Notes under the pieces: model-generated | What the model saw: the letters and a program-made list of their open reading frames with translations, nothing else | Database searches by the model: none | Told to the model about the DNA's origin: nothing | Translations under genes and position numbers: made by a program | Part shown: piece after piece, positions 27,960 to 36,061 of the stretch | Layout of the letters: the number at the start of each line of letters is the position of its first letter | Position numbering within the stretch: position 1 is the first letter of the stretch | Origin: JAKAGZ01 sp035266865 | GTDB lineage: Bacteria; Bacteroidota; Ignavibacteria; Ignavibacteriales; Ignavibacteriaceae | Assembly (NCBI GenBank): GCA_035266865.1 | Contig: DATFMR010000040.1 | Coordinates: forward strand, 62,001 to 126,000 | Reading direction: 5' to 3' | DNA length: 64,000 nt

Positions 27960-28547
27960 ATGTTCCCCTTTTTATTTGCAATGCTAGATGATCAACAACA
28001 GCTATATGCTGATTTTGAAGCAGAAGCCATTCCCCACATGGATTCCCTTTATAATTTTGCGCTTAAAATGACAGGCGATTCCGATGATGCAAGTGACCTT
28101 ATTCAAGAGACTTACCTCAAATCATTCCGGTTTTTTGACAAATTTGAAAAAGGAACTAATTGTAAGGCATGGTTGTTTAGGATAATGAAGAATACATATA
28201 TCAACACATACAGAAAACGAGCAAAAGAGCCGGATAAGGTTGATTATGAAGAAATTGAAAATTTTTATGAGAGTATAAAATCTTCTTATTCAGATGCCTC
28301 GCATCTCGAAAAGGAATTGTATGACAACCTTCTGGATGACGAAATCTCACAGGCAATCTCTTCTCTTCCTGAAGATTTCAGAACAGTTGTTATTCTTTGC
28401 GACATAGAAGGATTGTCCTATGAAGAGATTGCTGATTTTATTGATTGCCCGATCGGCACGGTCAGGTCAAGATTACACCGGGCGAGGAAAATTTTGTTTA
28501 CTAAACTTTATAAATATGCTTCAGACAAAGGATATTTAGAAAAGTAA
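27960..28547 (+). CDS. ECF-type RNA polymerase sigma factor
   Basis: The 195-residue protein contains sigma region 2 (LYNFALKMTGDSDDASDLIQ and a KAWLFRIMKNTYIN end) and region 4 (SSLPEDFRTVVILCDIEGLS with the helix-turn-helix EEIADFIDCPIGTVRSRLHRARKIL). It lacks region 3, as ECF sigmas do. The start at 27960 is uncertain; MLDDQQQLYADF at 27981 is an equally good start, and neither has a clear ribosome-binding site. The anti-sigma gene follows 17 bases later, so the pair is likely an envelope-stress regulator. Confidence 0.88.
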   Translation: MFPFLFAMLDDQQQLYADFEAEAIPHMDSLYNFALKMTGDSDDASDLIQETYLKSFRFFDKFEKGTNCKAWLFRIMKNTYINTYRKRAKEPDKVDYEEIENFYESIKSSYSDASHLEKELYDNLLDDEISQAISSLPEDFRTVVILCDIEGLSYEEIADFIDCPIGTVRSRLHRARKILFTKLYKYASDKGYLEK

Positions 28548-28564
28548 CCTGACAAGGTAAGATT

Positions 28565-29401
28565 ATGAAAAATAAAAAGCACGAAGAGTTATTAACAGCT
28601 TTTATAGATAACGAATTAAAAAGCCAGGAAGAACTACGTGCTTTTGAAGAAGCACTAAAAGAAGACCCGTCTCTTGAATTTGATCTGAAGGCTGAAAGCC
28701 TGACAAAAAATATTCTGAAAAACAGGTCAGTAAGAGATAAAATGCCGGGCAAAAGGAAAGAGGGTATTCTTCGGGCTCTTGCAGCAGAAAGAATAAGTAC
28801 TCAAAAGAAGTTTACTTTTAAAGAAAATATATATAACCGTAAATTTATTGGATTCAGTACTGCAGCAGTAATTTTGATTGCAATTATTCTCTTATTATTT
28901 AATCGTCCTCCAGGTGTTAATATCGGCATAAACATAAGCAAACAAACCGGTGAAAATAATATTGTTGTACTTGCTGCAAATAATTTCGAAAAATATATGG
29001 CGGGAGATAAATCAGTACAGTTTGTTTCAAATAATCCTGAAGAAATTAAGAACTATTTCCGAACCAACGGCGTAGATTATGAGACTTACATCCCTGATTT
29101 TGATAATTATTCATTAGTCGGTGCTTTTGTTACTGATCATAAAGGTGTGAAACTGGCGAATCATATTTATTCGTCTCCCGACGGGAAATATATCTATATT
29201 TTCCAGGTACACGAAAATTATTTACAGGGCGACAGCATTGTCAGGATAACTAACGACCTTTTGAATTACCTTAAACTTGGCAATGATTACAAAACCACCC
29301 AAAAAGAATATATTACAGTACTTAAGCACAAAGACAAAAAAGTGTTTGCAATGGTATCAAATTTAGATGCCGAAAAACTCCCCATTAATTTCTATAAGTA
29401 G
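28565..29401 (+). CDS. Membrane-anchored anti-sigma factor
   Basis: The 278-residue protein has an N-terminal cytoplasmic domain with FIDNELKSQEELRAFEEALKEDP (about 13-35), like the anti-sigma domain in zf-HC2/RseA-type proteins, but without the HxxxCxxC zinc motif. A membrane segment lies at about 94-112 and a 160-residue extracytoplasmic domain follows, with VNIGINI after the membrane. The ATG has AAGGTAAG upstream. It directly follows the ECF sigma gene and should hold that sigma at the membrane. The signal it senses is unknown. Confidence 0.75.
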   Translation: MKNKKHEELLTAFIDNELKSQEELRAFEEALKEDPSLEFDLKAESLTKNILKNRSVRDKMPGKRKEGILRALAAERISTQKKFTFKENIYNRKFIGFSTAAVILIAIILLLFNRPPGVNIGINISKQTGENNIVVLAANNFEKYMAGDKSVQFVSNNPEEIKNYFRTNGVDYETYIPDFDNYSLVGAFVTDHKGVKLANHIYSSPDGKYIYIFQVHENYLQGDSIVRITNDLLNYLKLGNDYKTTQKEYITVLKHKDKKVFAMVSNLDAEKLPINFYK

Positions 29402-29503
29402 TTGTAAAATCCTCACTATTTATTGGATTCCTCATAATTCCGTTTGATGCCAGATTGGTAAAAAATATCCAAAGATTATGAGTAACCCGGAATCGAATTA
29501 AGC

Positions 29504-29532
29504 TTGATTATAGAGGGTCTGTTTGGTATATT
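29504..29532 (+). promoter_or_regulatory. Sigma-70-type promoter for the zinc-ribbon/rpsU operon
   Basis: TTGATT (29504-29509) and TATATT (29527-29532) are separated by 17 bases, with the first gene starting at 29566. The expected start point is near 29540. The spacing is optimal, and each hexamer differs from consensus at one or two positions. Confidence 0.5.
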
Positions 29533-29565
29533 TAAAATCCGACTATTCTAAAGGAAGGTATTTAA

Positions 29566-29949
29566 ATGGCACGAGTAAAAAATGTTGAAGCTTTTTGCAG
29601 TGTTTGTAACACAATGCGAAAGATGGAGTTAGCTGGGGATGTTGTAACATCTGATGAAAATGACAACAAACGATGGGCTAAATGTAAAAAGTGTAAACAG
29701 ACAATGGTTATTGATGTTAATAACGACATCAAAGAGAACAAAGTTTCTTTAGAAGGTATAGAAAACGAAGAATGTACAACATATTCCCCCGCGAAGAGTT
29801 TCACCGTTGGTGAAGCAATTTATCACCAGAACTGGGATGATTTCGGGAAGGTTGTTTCAAAAGAAATTATGTCCAATGGAAGAAGTTCAATATCTGTTGA
29901 ATTTCAGAAATCCGGACTTAAAAAATTAATAGAATCAGTAAACACATAA
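29566..29949 (+). CDS. Zinc-ribbon protein with a C-terminal Tudor/SH3-like domain
   Basis: The 127-residue protein has an N-terminal zinc ribbon with CxxC pairs at C11/C14 and C40/C43. After an acidic linker, residues 75-125 read FTVGEAIYHQNWDDFGKV, then a V-E-F strand and SGLKKLIES. This resembles the C-terminal Tudor domain of UvrD/PcrA, which contacts RNA polymerase. A role in transcription or nucleic-acid binding is therefore possible, but this is inference. The ribosome-binding site AAGGAAGG is strong. It is the first gene of a two-gene operon with rpsU, 26 bases downstream. Confidence 0.6.
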   Translation: MARVKNVEAFCSVCNTMRKMELAGDVVTSDENDNKRWAKCKKCKQTMVIDVNNDIKENKVSLEGIENEECTTYSPAKSFTVGEAIYHQNWDDFGKVVSKEIMSNGRSSISVEFQKSGLKKLIESVNT

Positions 29950-29975
29950 AAAACCGCAAAGCGAGGTGAAAAAAT

Positions 29976-30167
29976 TTGGTAGGGATAACAGTTGGAGACA
30001 ACGAATCCATCGATAAAGCTCTTAGAAGATTCAAAAAGAAATATGAAAGATCCGGGGTACTTAAAGAATATAAAAAGAGGACGTTTTTTGTAAAACCTTC
30101 TATTAAAAAGAGAATGGAAAAAATGAAAGCGGCCAGAAGAGCTCACCGATCAGTACATAATAATTAA
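29976..30167 (+). CDS. rpsU: 30S ribosomal protein bS21
   Basis: The 63-residue protein begins MVGITVGDNESIDKALRRFKKKYE and continues with a basic helix ending RMEKMKAARRAHRS, the standard bS21 pattern. bS21 sits near the anti-Shine-Dalgarno end of 16S rRNA. The start codon is TTG at 29976 with AGGTGA six bases upstream. It follows the zinc-ribbon gene by 26 bases and is followed by a strong terminator. Confidence 0.93.
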   Translation: MVGITVGDNESIDKALRRFKKKYERSGVLKEYKKRTFFVKPSIKKRMEKMKAARRAHRSVHNN

Positions 30168-30197
30168 AAAAGGCCCCTCAATTTGAGGGGCTTTTTT
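30166..30197. terminator. Strong bidirectional terminator
   Basis: An eight-base-pair GC-rich stem, GCCCCTCA (30173-30180) against TGAGGGGC (30184-30191), has an ATT loop, six T residues on the right and a run of A on the left. It lies between rpsU (plus) and the LOG gene (minus) and can end both transcripts. Confidence 0.85.
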
Positions 30198-30200
30198 ATG

Positions 30201-31064
30201 CTAGGACAAATGTAATCTCGGTTCTTCAACCTCAATTTCACCGGATTTCCTTAGATAGTTCCTTTCGAAGAATGTGGTTATCAACTTAAAAGCTTCGTCT
30301 ACATTATTGCAAAATGAAAATATATTAACATCATTCTTACCAATCATGCCATTTTCTGCAAGAGCTTTAAAATTAATTATATTACTCCAGTATTTTTTAT
30401 CATAAACAATAAGCTGCAATTTCTTTTTTATTTTTCCTGTTTGCATAAGTGTTAATATCTCAAAAAACTCATCCATTGTACCAAAACCACCAGGAAAAAC
30501 AATAAGTGCTTTGGCAAGATATGCAAACCAGAACTTTCTCATGAAAAAATAATGAAATTCAAAGCTGAGATCTTTGGGTACATATTTATTCACAAATTGT
30601 TCAAATGGAATGCTAATATTTAAACCAATTGATTTACCCCCTGCCAACTTTGCACCCCTGTTTGCGGCTTCCATAATTCCCGGTCCTCCACCTGTACACA
30701 TAATAAACCGGTTTGCTTTTGTATCTAAATTTAACGACCACTTTGTTAATCTTTTTGAAAGTTCAACAGCATCCTCGTAATATTTGGACATATCAACCAT
30801 TTGCTGAGCCTGACGCAGTTTCTCAGCAAATCCTTGCACCGATTTAGGATTAGTTGATTTAATCTTATTATATTCCTTAACAGCATCCTTTCTTGAGGTC
30901 AAACGTGCGGAACCAAAAAATACAATAGTATCTACTATTTTATGTTTTCTAAATCTCGTTTGCGGCTGAATGAACTCACTCAAAATCCTGATTATCCTTG
31001 CATCAGATGAATTTAGAAAATTTATATCTTCGTATGCTTTTAAAATTTCCTTTCTCTTTGTCAT
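30201..31064 (-). CDS. LOG-family (TIGR00730) nucleotide phosphoribohydrolase-like protein
   Basis: The 287-residue protein carries the LOG signatures GGGPG (125-129, followed by IMEAANRGA) and PGGFGTMDE (191-199). These form the nucleotide-binding and catalytic site in cytokinin-activating LOG enzymes and in bacterial AMP/CMP nucleosidases of the family; the old label lysine decarboxylase is wrong. Substrate is probably a nucleoside monophosphate. The N-terminal 45 residues and a helical insert (about 60-105) make it longer than short LOG proteins. It shares the terminator with rpsU. Confidence 0.85.
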   Translation of the reverse strand: MTKRKEILKAYEDINFLNSSDARIIRILSEFIQPQTRFRKHKIVDTIVFFGSARLTSRKDAVKEYNKIKSTNPKSVQGFAEKLRQAQQMVDMSKYYEDAVELSKRLTKWSLNLDTKANRFIMCTGGGPGIMEAANRGAKLAGGKSIGLNISIPFEQFVNKYVPKDLSFEFHYFFMRKFWFAYLAKALIVFPGGFGTMDEFFEILTLMQTGKIKKKLQLIVYDKKYWSNIINFKALAENGMIGKNDVNIFSFCNNVDEAFKLITTFFERNYLRKSGEIEVEEPRLHLS

Positions 31065-31269
31065 TACATTTCCATTTAATTGATTGAATAATAAATTATT
31101 TTTAAATCGAAGGTAGTATTATGCCTTTTATTTTAAGATGAAACTCCTATATTTGCGAATAGCTTTTTGGGTTATATTAACTTAACAATATAGCATCTTT
31201 AAATTAATATTCTGTTTCTATTATACAAATTATATCACCACTAAATTTTCATAAATTCATCTATAAAAT

Positions 31270-32517
31270 ATGATAAAAAAAAGCATTGTTATTTCTTTAT
31301 TATTTATAATTAATTTATTTCCTTCAACACCCGAAAAAATTCAAAAACAAATAGAAGATATACTAAAAGAACTGCCTTCTTCTACAAAAGTTGCACTACT
31401 TATAATAAATCCCTTAACTCTCGATACAATATATCAGGTAAATGCAGCCAGATCGATGATTCCTGCCTCTAACACAAAACTATTTACAACAGCTACTGCT
31501 CTTTCATTATTCGGTGGTAATTTTAAACTATCGACAAAAATTTTGACAGATGATGATGAACTTTCAGATTCTGTAATAAACGGTAATATTTATATAAAAG
31601 GATTTGGGAATTCTCTTTTCACATCTAATGATCTTGATTCTCTGGTTGATGTAATCCGGGGAATGGGAATTAAAAAGATCACCGGGAATGTAATTGGCGA
31701 TGATACTTATTTTGATAATATTTATAGCAGAAAAGACTGGATTGAAAATGAAAAAGCCAATGTCAGGCTTCCCCCGATTTCAGCACTTGTAGTAAATGGG
31801 AACAAAAAAATAATTTACAGGAAAAGACGTGGAAGGCTGAGAGCATACTATACTAATGTCACTAATCCTCCTCTTTACATCGCTCAATTGCTAAAGGAAA
31901 AACTGGAAAAAGCTGATATAGTTTCGGAAGGAAATGCTCAAAAAGGTATAACACCGGATTCTACAAACTTTTTGACTGAATCATACATCCTACTAAAAGA
32001 TTTGATTAAAGAAACAAACAAACACAGTAATAATTTTTTGGCTGAATGTCTTTTTAAAACTATTGGCGCAGAAACTTCCGGAAAGCAGGGCAATTCTTTT
32101 TATTCAACCCAAGCAGTCTTGGGATTTATAGATGACAATGGTATTTTCTCAAAAGGTACTTCTATTGTTGATGGATCGGGTATCTCGCGGTTTGATCAGA
32201 TTACAGTCGGAGCAATTGCCGGGGTTCTTGAAAAAATGTATTTCGATTTGAAGCACTTTAAAGACTACTATAATTCCCTAAGCATTGCAGGAGTTGATGG
32301 AACACTCGACGAACGAATGAGAAACACTAAAGCTGAAAATAATTTTCATGGTAAAACAGGAACCTTAAATGGTGTTACTTCCCTTTCTGGTTACCTCACC
32401 ACAGATAGTGGTGATGAAATTATTGTAAGTATGATCTTTGAATTTTCTAGAGGAGGAACAAATTTTCATAGAAGAATTGAGGACAAAATTGTTGAGACCC
32501 TGACCTCATTTGAATAA
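31270..32517 (+). CDS. dacB: D-alanyl-D-alanine carboxypeptidase/endopeptidase (PBP4 type, S13)
   Basis: This periplasmic penicillin-binding protein cleaves D-Ala-D-Ala ends or cross-links in murein. Residues 1-19 are a signal peptide. The three active-site motifs are in order: SNTK (S67-K70), SNN (S253-N255) and KTG (K362-G364). The length, 415 residues, is shorter than E. coli DacB (477), mainly in the domain between the first two motifs. It is a single-gene transcript with its own terminator, divergent from the LOG gene across a 205-base gap in which I see no clear element. Confidence 0.9.
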   Translation: MIKKSIVISLLFIINLFPSTPEKIQKQIEDILKELPSSTKVALLIINPLTLDTIYQVNAARSMIPASNTKLFTTATALSLFGGNFKLSTKILTDDDELSDSVINGNIYIKGFGNSLFTSNDLDSLVDVIRGMGIKKITGNVIGDDTYFDNIYSRKDWIENEKANVRLPPISALVVNGNKKIIYRKRRGRLRAYYTNVTNPPLYIAQLLKEKLEKADIVSEGNAQKGITPDSTNFLTESYILLKDLIKETNKHSNNFLAECLFKTIGAETSGKQGNSFYSTQAVLGFIDDNGIFSKGTSIVDGSGISRFDQITVGAIAGVLEKMYFDLKHFKDYYNSLSIAGVDGTLDERMRNTKAENNFHGKTGTLNGVTSLSGYLTTDSGDEIIVSMIFEFSRGGTNFHRRIEDKIVETLTSFE

Positions 32518-32547
32518 AAAAGCCCTGCAAAATTGGCAGAGCTTTTT
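32516..32547. terminator. Bidirectional terminator between dacB and secG
   Basis: An eight-base-pair stem, AGCCCTGC (32521-32528) against GCAGAGCT (32536-32543), with one mismatch, is flanked by A and T runs, which extend it by about five pairs. It lies between the convergent dacB and secG genes. Confidence 0.7.
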
Positions 32548-32569
32548 AAAATCAATTATTAAATTAGCA

Positions 32570-32914
32570 TTAATTACCATCCGGCTGAGTAGAAGGCGGT
32601 GTTTGAGGTAAAGCAGGAGTTTGAGGAATGTTTTGTTGTGAACCCTGGATAATACTTTCTCTTTGTGCCTTTGTCGTTTGTCCCGGCAAAAAGAATAAAT
32701 TTATCACAATAGCAAGTACTGCCATAGCTCCCCCTAACCACCATGTAGCTTTACTTAAAAAGTCCGCCGTTCTCCTGGTACCAAACATTGCGCCCATTTG
32801 CGCACCTCCACCGAAAGTTCCGGCAAGTCCGCCGCCTTTACTCGATTGAAGAAGCACAATAATTATTAATAAAACAGCAATTATGGATGAAATTGCTATC
32901 AAAAATGTATACAT
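32570..32914 (-). CDS. secG: Preprotein translocase subunit SecG
   Basis: SecG is the small accessory subunit of the SecYEG channel. The 114-residue protein has two membrane segments (about 3-20 and 55-75). Between them lie VLLQSSKGGGLAGTFGG and GAMFGTRRTADFLSKATWWLG, the family signature. The C-terminal tail is rich in proline, threonine and glutamine, as in many Bacteroidota SecG proteins. The tRNA-Met gene lies 79 bases upstream on the same strand. Confidence 0.93.
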   Translation of the reverse strand: MYTFLIAISSIIAVLLIIIVLLQSSKGGGLAGTFGGGAQMGAMFGTRRTADFLSKATWWLGGAMAVLAIVINLFFLPGQTTKAQRESIIQGSQQNIPQTPALPQTPPSTQPDGN

Positions 32915-32993
32915 AGCCTAACTCCTTAGTATTTTATCCTCATTATTCCAAAATTTCAATGCCCATATATAAAATGCAAATTAGCATAATCTG

Positions 32994-33067
32994 TAGCGGG
33001 GGAGGGATTCGAACCCCCGACACGTGGATTATGATTCCACTGCTCTAACCTACTGAGCTACCCCGCC
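32994..33067 (-). tRNA. tRNA-Met (anticodon CAT)
   Basis: The minus strand folds into a full cloverleaf: a seven-base acceptor stem GGCGGGG against CCCCGCT (G1-U72 wobble), D-arm with AGCTCAGTAGGTTAGAGC, an anticodon stem GTGGA/TCCAC with loop ATCATAA, and a T-arm with GTTCGAATC. The anticodon is CAT. A73 follows and CCA is not encoded. The lack of a C1-A72 mismatch argues against initiator tRNA. An elongator tRNA-Met is most likely; tRNA-Ile2, the target of TilS, cannot be excluded by eye. Confidence 0.93.
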
Positions 33068-33187
33068 GTCTTTTTTATTTTAGCTTGTTAATATAATTAC
33101 AATCCTTTTCAATTTCAAAGAATTTTAATTTACATGATGATGTAATTTTGGACAAATATTCAAAAAAGAAGTGTATTCAAATTGATA

Positions 33188-34180
33188 TTATTTTTCGTTT
33201 TTGAGCTCCTTCCACAGAAAATCCAAAAGCTGTTCTATTCCCTCTCCGGTTGCTGAGGAAAATATAATCAAATTTGAATCAGCATTTTTCAATTTCTTTT
33301 TAGAAAGTTTTTTAATATCAATGTCTCCGGCAATATCTGATTTGGAAAGTGAGACTATTTTCCTTTTCACAGCCAGTTTTGCGCTATAACTTTTTAATTC
33401 GTTATAAAGTATATCATATTCATTTTGATAATCATCCGATGTAATTTCGATCAGAAAAAGTAAAATTCTCGTTCTTTCAATATGCTTCAGGAATTTTAGT
33501 CCCAATCCTTTCCCCTCGTGTGCTCCTTCAATAATTCCGGGAATATCTGCCACTGTAAAACTATGGTAGTTTTTATATTTTACTATCCCAAGATTTGGAG
33601 AAAGTGTAGTAAAAGGGTAATCTGCAATTTTAGGTTTTGCTGCAGATATGGTTGAAATTAATGTTGATTTACCTGCGTTAGGAAACCCGACAAGTCCTAC
33701 ATCCGCAATAAGTTTTAATTCCAATATTATTTTTAATGTTTCTCCAAGTTTACCTTTTTCAAAATATCTGGGAGCCTGATTAGTTGCTGTGGCAAAATTG
33801 CTGTTCCCTTTACCTCCGTTTCCTCCTTTTACAATTACCACACGTTCACCCGGCTTTTTAAAATCATAAATTGCTTTTCCAGTATCTGCATTTTTGATAA
33901 TTGTTCCGGTTGGAACCCTTATGATAACATCCTTACCGAACTTACCATCTTTACGGGAATTCCCTCCGGGTTCACCGTTATCAGCTTTATAGTTCTTTTT
34001 ATATCTGAAATCTAATAGTGTATACAAGTTTTCATCTGCAATCAAAATAACACTACCCCCGTTGCCACCATTTCCGCCTGATGGACCTCCCTTCGGCACG
34101 TATTTTTCTCGTCTGAAGGATACTGCTCCGTCACCACCCTGTCCGGCGGTTACCTCTATTTCTGCATGATCTATGAACAT
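33188..34180 (-). CDS. obg: Obg/CgtA GTPase
   Basis: Obg is a GTPase required for large-subunit ribosome assembly and stress control. The glycine-rich Obg fold spans residues 1-158 (GGPSGGNGGNGGSV, NFATATNQAPRYFEKG). The G domain has G1 GFPNAGKST (165-173), G3 ADIPGIIEGAHEGKGLG (about 211-227) and G4 SKSD. It lacks the extra C-terminal OCT domain seen in some Firmicutes. The start overlaps the stop of the upstream acidic-protein gene by one base (TAATG). Confidence 0.95.
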   Translation of the reverse strand: MFIDHAEIEVTAGQGGDGAVSFRREKYVPKGGPSGGNGGNGGSVILIADENLYTLLDFRYKKNYKADNGEPGGNSRKDGKFGKDVIIRVPTGTIIKNADTGKAIYDFKKPGERVVIVKGGNGGKGNSNFATATNQAPRYFEKGKLGETLKIILELKLIADVGLVGFPNAGKSTLISTISAAKPKIADYPFTTLSPNLGIVKYKNYHSFTVADIPGIIEGAHEGKGLGLKFLKHIERTRILLFLIEITSDDYQNEYDILYNELKSYSAKLAVKRKIVSLSKSDIAGDIDIKKLSKKKLKNADSNLIIFSSATGEGIEQLLDFLWKELKNEK

Positions 34181-35922
34181 TATCCGGCCTGGTTAAAATA
34201 ATTTGAGACTGAATTGGTGAGCGTAACCGCATCCTTTGAATAGGGATTTATTCGATAGGAAAAAAATACAGTTTTTAATATTTCGGTAGCTTCATCATAG
34301 GTAACGCACTCTGATACTTTTTCCATTGTATTTGCAAAATCTTCTCGATCTTCATTAAAAACATTTGAAACAATTCTATCAATTTCTTTATCTGTTAAAA
34401 AGCTAAAAATGTCCTTCTTTCTCAGGGGTAAATTAGCCGGTGGTAAATCACTTTGTTTATTGGTTCTATTTGTCTTTTCATCAACTATCTCTTCTTCGGA
34501 TAATTCATTTTCAGCAGTATCCTCATCCTTTATGTCTTCAACTTCATCAGCTTTGTCAGGATTATCTAAATTGTTTTGCTGAAAATCTTCGTATTTCCCC
34601 TCATTCGGCTCTATTTCAGTATTCTTTATTCCTTTCAATTCAATTTCAATTTCATCAGTATTCTCATCCGTTTTGATTTTTGCATTTTCTTCAGGCTTTT
34701 CATTCTCTTCTGATCTTAATAAATCTTCTTCCAATTTATTTTCATCTTCATCAACAAGCAGTTTGGATTCTTCCTCAAGTGCCTTTAATTGTGAGTCAAA
34801 AGCTTCAAGTAAATCATCATTAGGTGAAAGTTCCGAATTTAATTCATCACCAATTAAGTCTTCACTCTCTTTTTCATTTTCACTATTTTTTACTTCAGTA
34901 TCTTCATTAATCATTTCATCTGGAGATTCAAAATCTTCGATCTTATCTTCCATGGGTTCATCTTCAGTATCTCTTGCTCCCTGCTCATCAGCCTCATTAA
35001 GAATAATTTCATTCTCAGTTTTAATTTTTTGATTTTCCGGCTCTAGAACAATTTGCTGTTCTTTTTCTTCATCTTCCTGTTCAAACAAATTTTCCTGGAT
35101 AGCTTTTTCATTTACTATTTCTCTATTAATTCTTTGACGGGAAGCTAGCATATTGATTTTACCAGAATCACTTGGCGTGTAAAGGATTTTTTTCAGTTCA
35201 TCAATATCATATAAATATTTGGCATCAACAGGTAGAGCTCTTCGTAGTCTAAATAAATGATCAATGAGATCCTTTTCCTTAAGAAACATCTCAATTGAAT
35301 TTGGGGATACCTGGTTGACCTCTTTGTTTCCGACACCAAAAAAATCAGATATTGAATAAAGTGCATTATCAATTATTTTTTCTTTTTTATCCGCCAGCAA
35401 TTCCTTATCTATTTTATTTAGCGCTATCTCAAAATCAATAAGGCTAAAATTGACAGATTTCTTTTTATCTATAAGTGTAAGTAATACATTTCTTAAATAG
35501 TCGTAATAATAAAGGTAATTAAGAGAATATTTTATTTCATCAACAGTCTTTAGCTGATCTTCATTATAAATAAATTTTGTCAAAGACCATTTAGGACGGA
35601 CTACAAAATTTGCCGTAAATGATACTGCCTGGATGATAAGAGTCTTTGCATCCTCATAAGAAATTTTTTTCTTTTTCTTTATTTCAGTTCCTATCAATTC
35701 AAAATATTTTTCAATATCAGGATCGGAATAATCAAATGCAGATTTTTGAATAAGTTTTTCCCTGTCCTGGTAAATTAAATAATCAAGTTCTGCAGTAATA
35801 TATTTTGTAATTGCAGGGTGTACATCAGATGAACGGATCTGTTCGAAAGTGAAAAAGGCTCCGAGTTTTTTCAACTTGTTCAATGAAACGTCAGTTATGT
35901 ATTTTATCTCTTTTTCGAACAT
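34180..35922 (-). CDS. Large acidic protein of unknown function, coupled to obg
   Basis: I do not recognise this 580-residue protein. Residues 1-265 are predicted helical and mixed-charge. Residues 275-490 form a low-complexity, highly acidic region rich in glutamate, aspartate and asparagine, probably disordered. Residues 500-580 are again folded, with KKDIFSFLTDKEIDRIVSNVF and YDEATEILKTVFFSYRI. It has no signal peptide or membrane segment. It overlaps obg by one base, suggesting coupled translation and perhaps a link to ribosome assembly; that is inference. Confidence 0.6.
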   Translation of the reverse strand: MFEKEIKYITDVSLNKLKKLGAFFTFEQIRSSDVHPAITKYITAELDYLIYQDREKLIQKSAFDYSDPDIEKYFELIGTEIKKKKKISYEDAKTLIIQAVSFTANFVVRPKWSLTKFIYNEDQLKTVDEIKYSLNYLYYYDYLRNVLLTLIDKKKSVNFSLIDFEIALNKIDKELLADKKEKIIDNALYSISDFFGVGNKEVNQVSPNSIEMFLKEKDLIDHLFRLRRALPVDAKYLYDIDELKKILYTPSDSGKINMLASRQRINREIVNEKAIQENLFEQEDEEKEQQIVLEPENQKIKTENEIILNEADEQGARDTEDEPMEDKIEDFESPDEMINEDTEVKNSENEKESEDLIGDELNSELSPNDDLLEAFDSQLKALEEESKLLVDEDENKLEEDLLRSEENEKPEENAKIKTDENTDEIEIELKGIKNTEIEPNEGKYEDFQQNNLDNPDKADEVEDIKDEDTAENELSEEEIVDEKTNRTNKQSDLPPANLPLRKKDIFSFLTDKEIDRIVSNVFNEDREDFANTMEKVSECVTYDEATEILKTVFFSYRINPYSKDAVTLTNSVSNYFNQAG

Positions 35923-35993
35923 ATCGAAATCTTATTCTATTGTGATTACAAAATAAAAAATTCTTAACCAATATTATAATTATATAAATAAAA

Positions 35994-36035
35994 ACCCACC
36001 AACCTGTCCCCTCCTTGGAGAGGTTAGGGGTGGGT
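35994..36035. repeat. Palindromic repeat-like hairpin
   Basis: ACCCACC (35994-36000) pairs with GGTGGGT (36029-36035), and inside these AACCTGTCC-like and GGAGAGGTT arms also pair with bulges around CTCCTTGG. The element sits between sdhB and the acidic-protein gene. Similar C-rich palindromes recur between genes in Bacteroidota genomes; it could also act as an sdh terminator. Confidence 0.4.
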
Positions 36036-36061
36036 CCAAAATAGCAAATAAAATCTAGATT

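Noticed and set aside
34673..35032. A serine-rich open frame opposite the acidic protein
   Set aside because: It is the complement of the glutamate/aspartate-rich low-complexity stretch and has no homology pattern.
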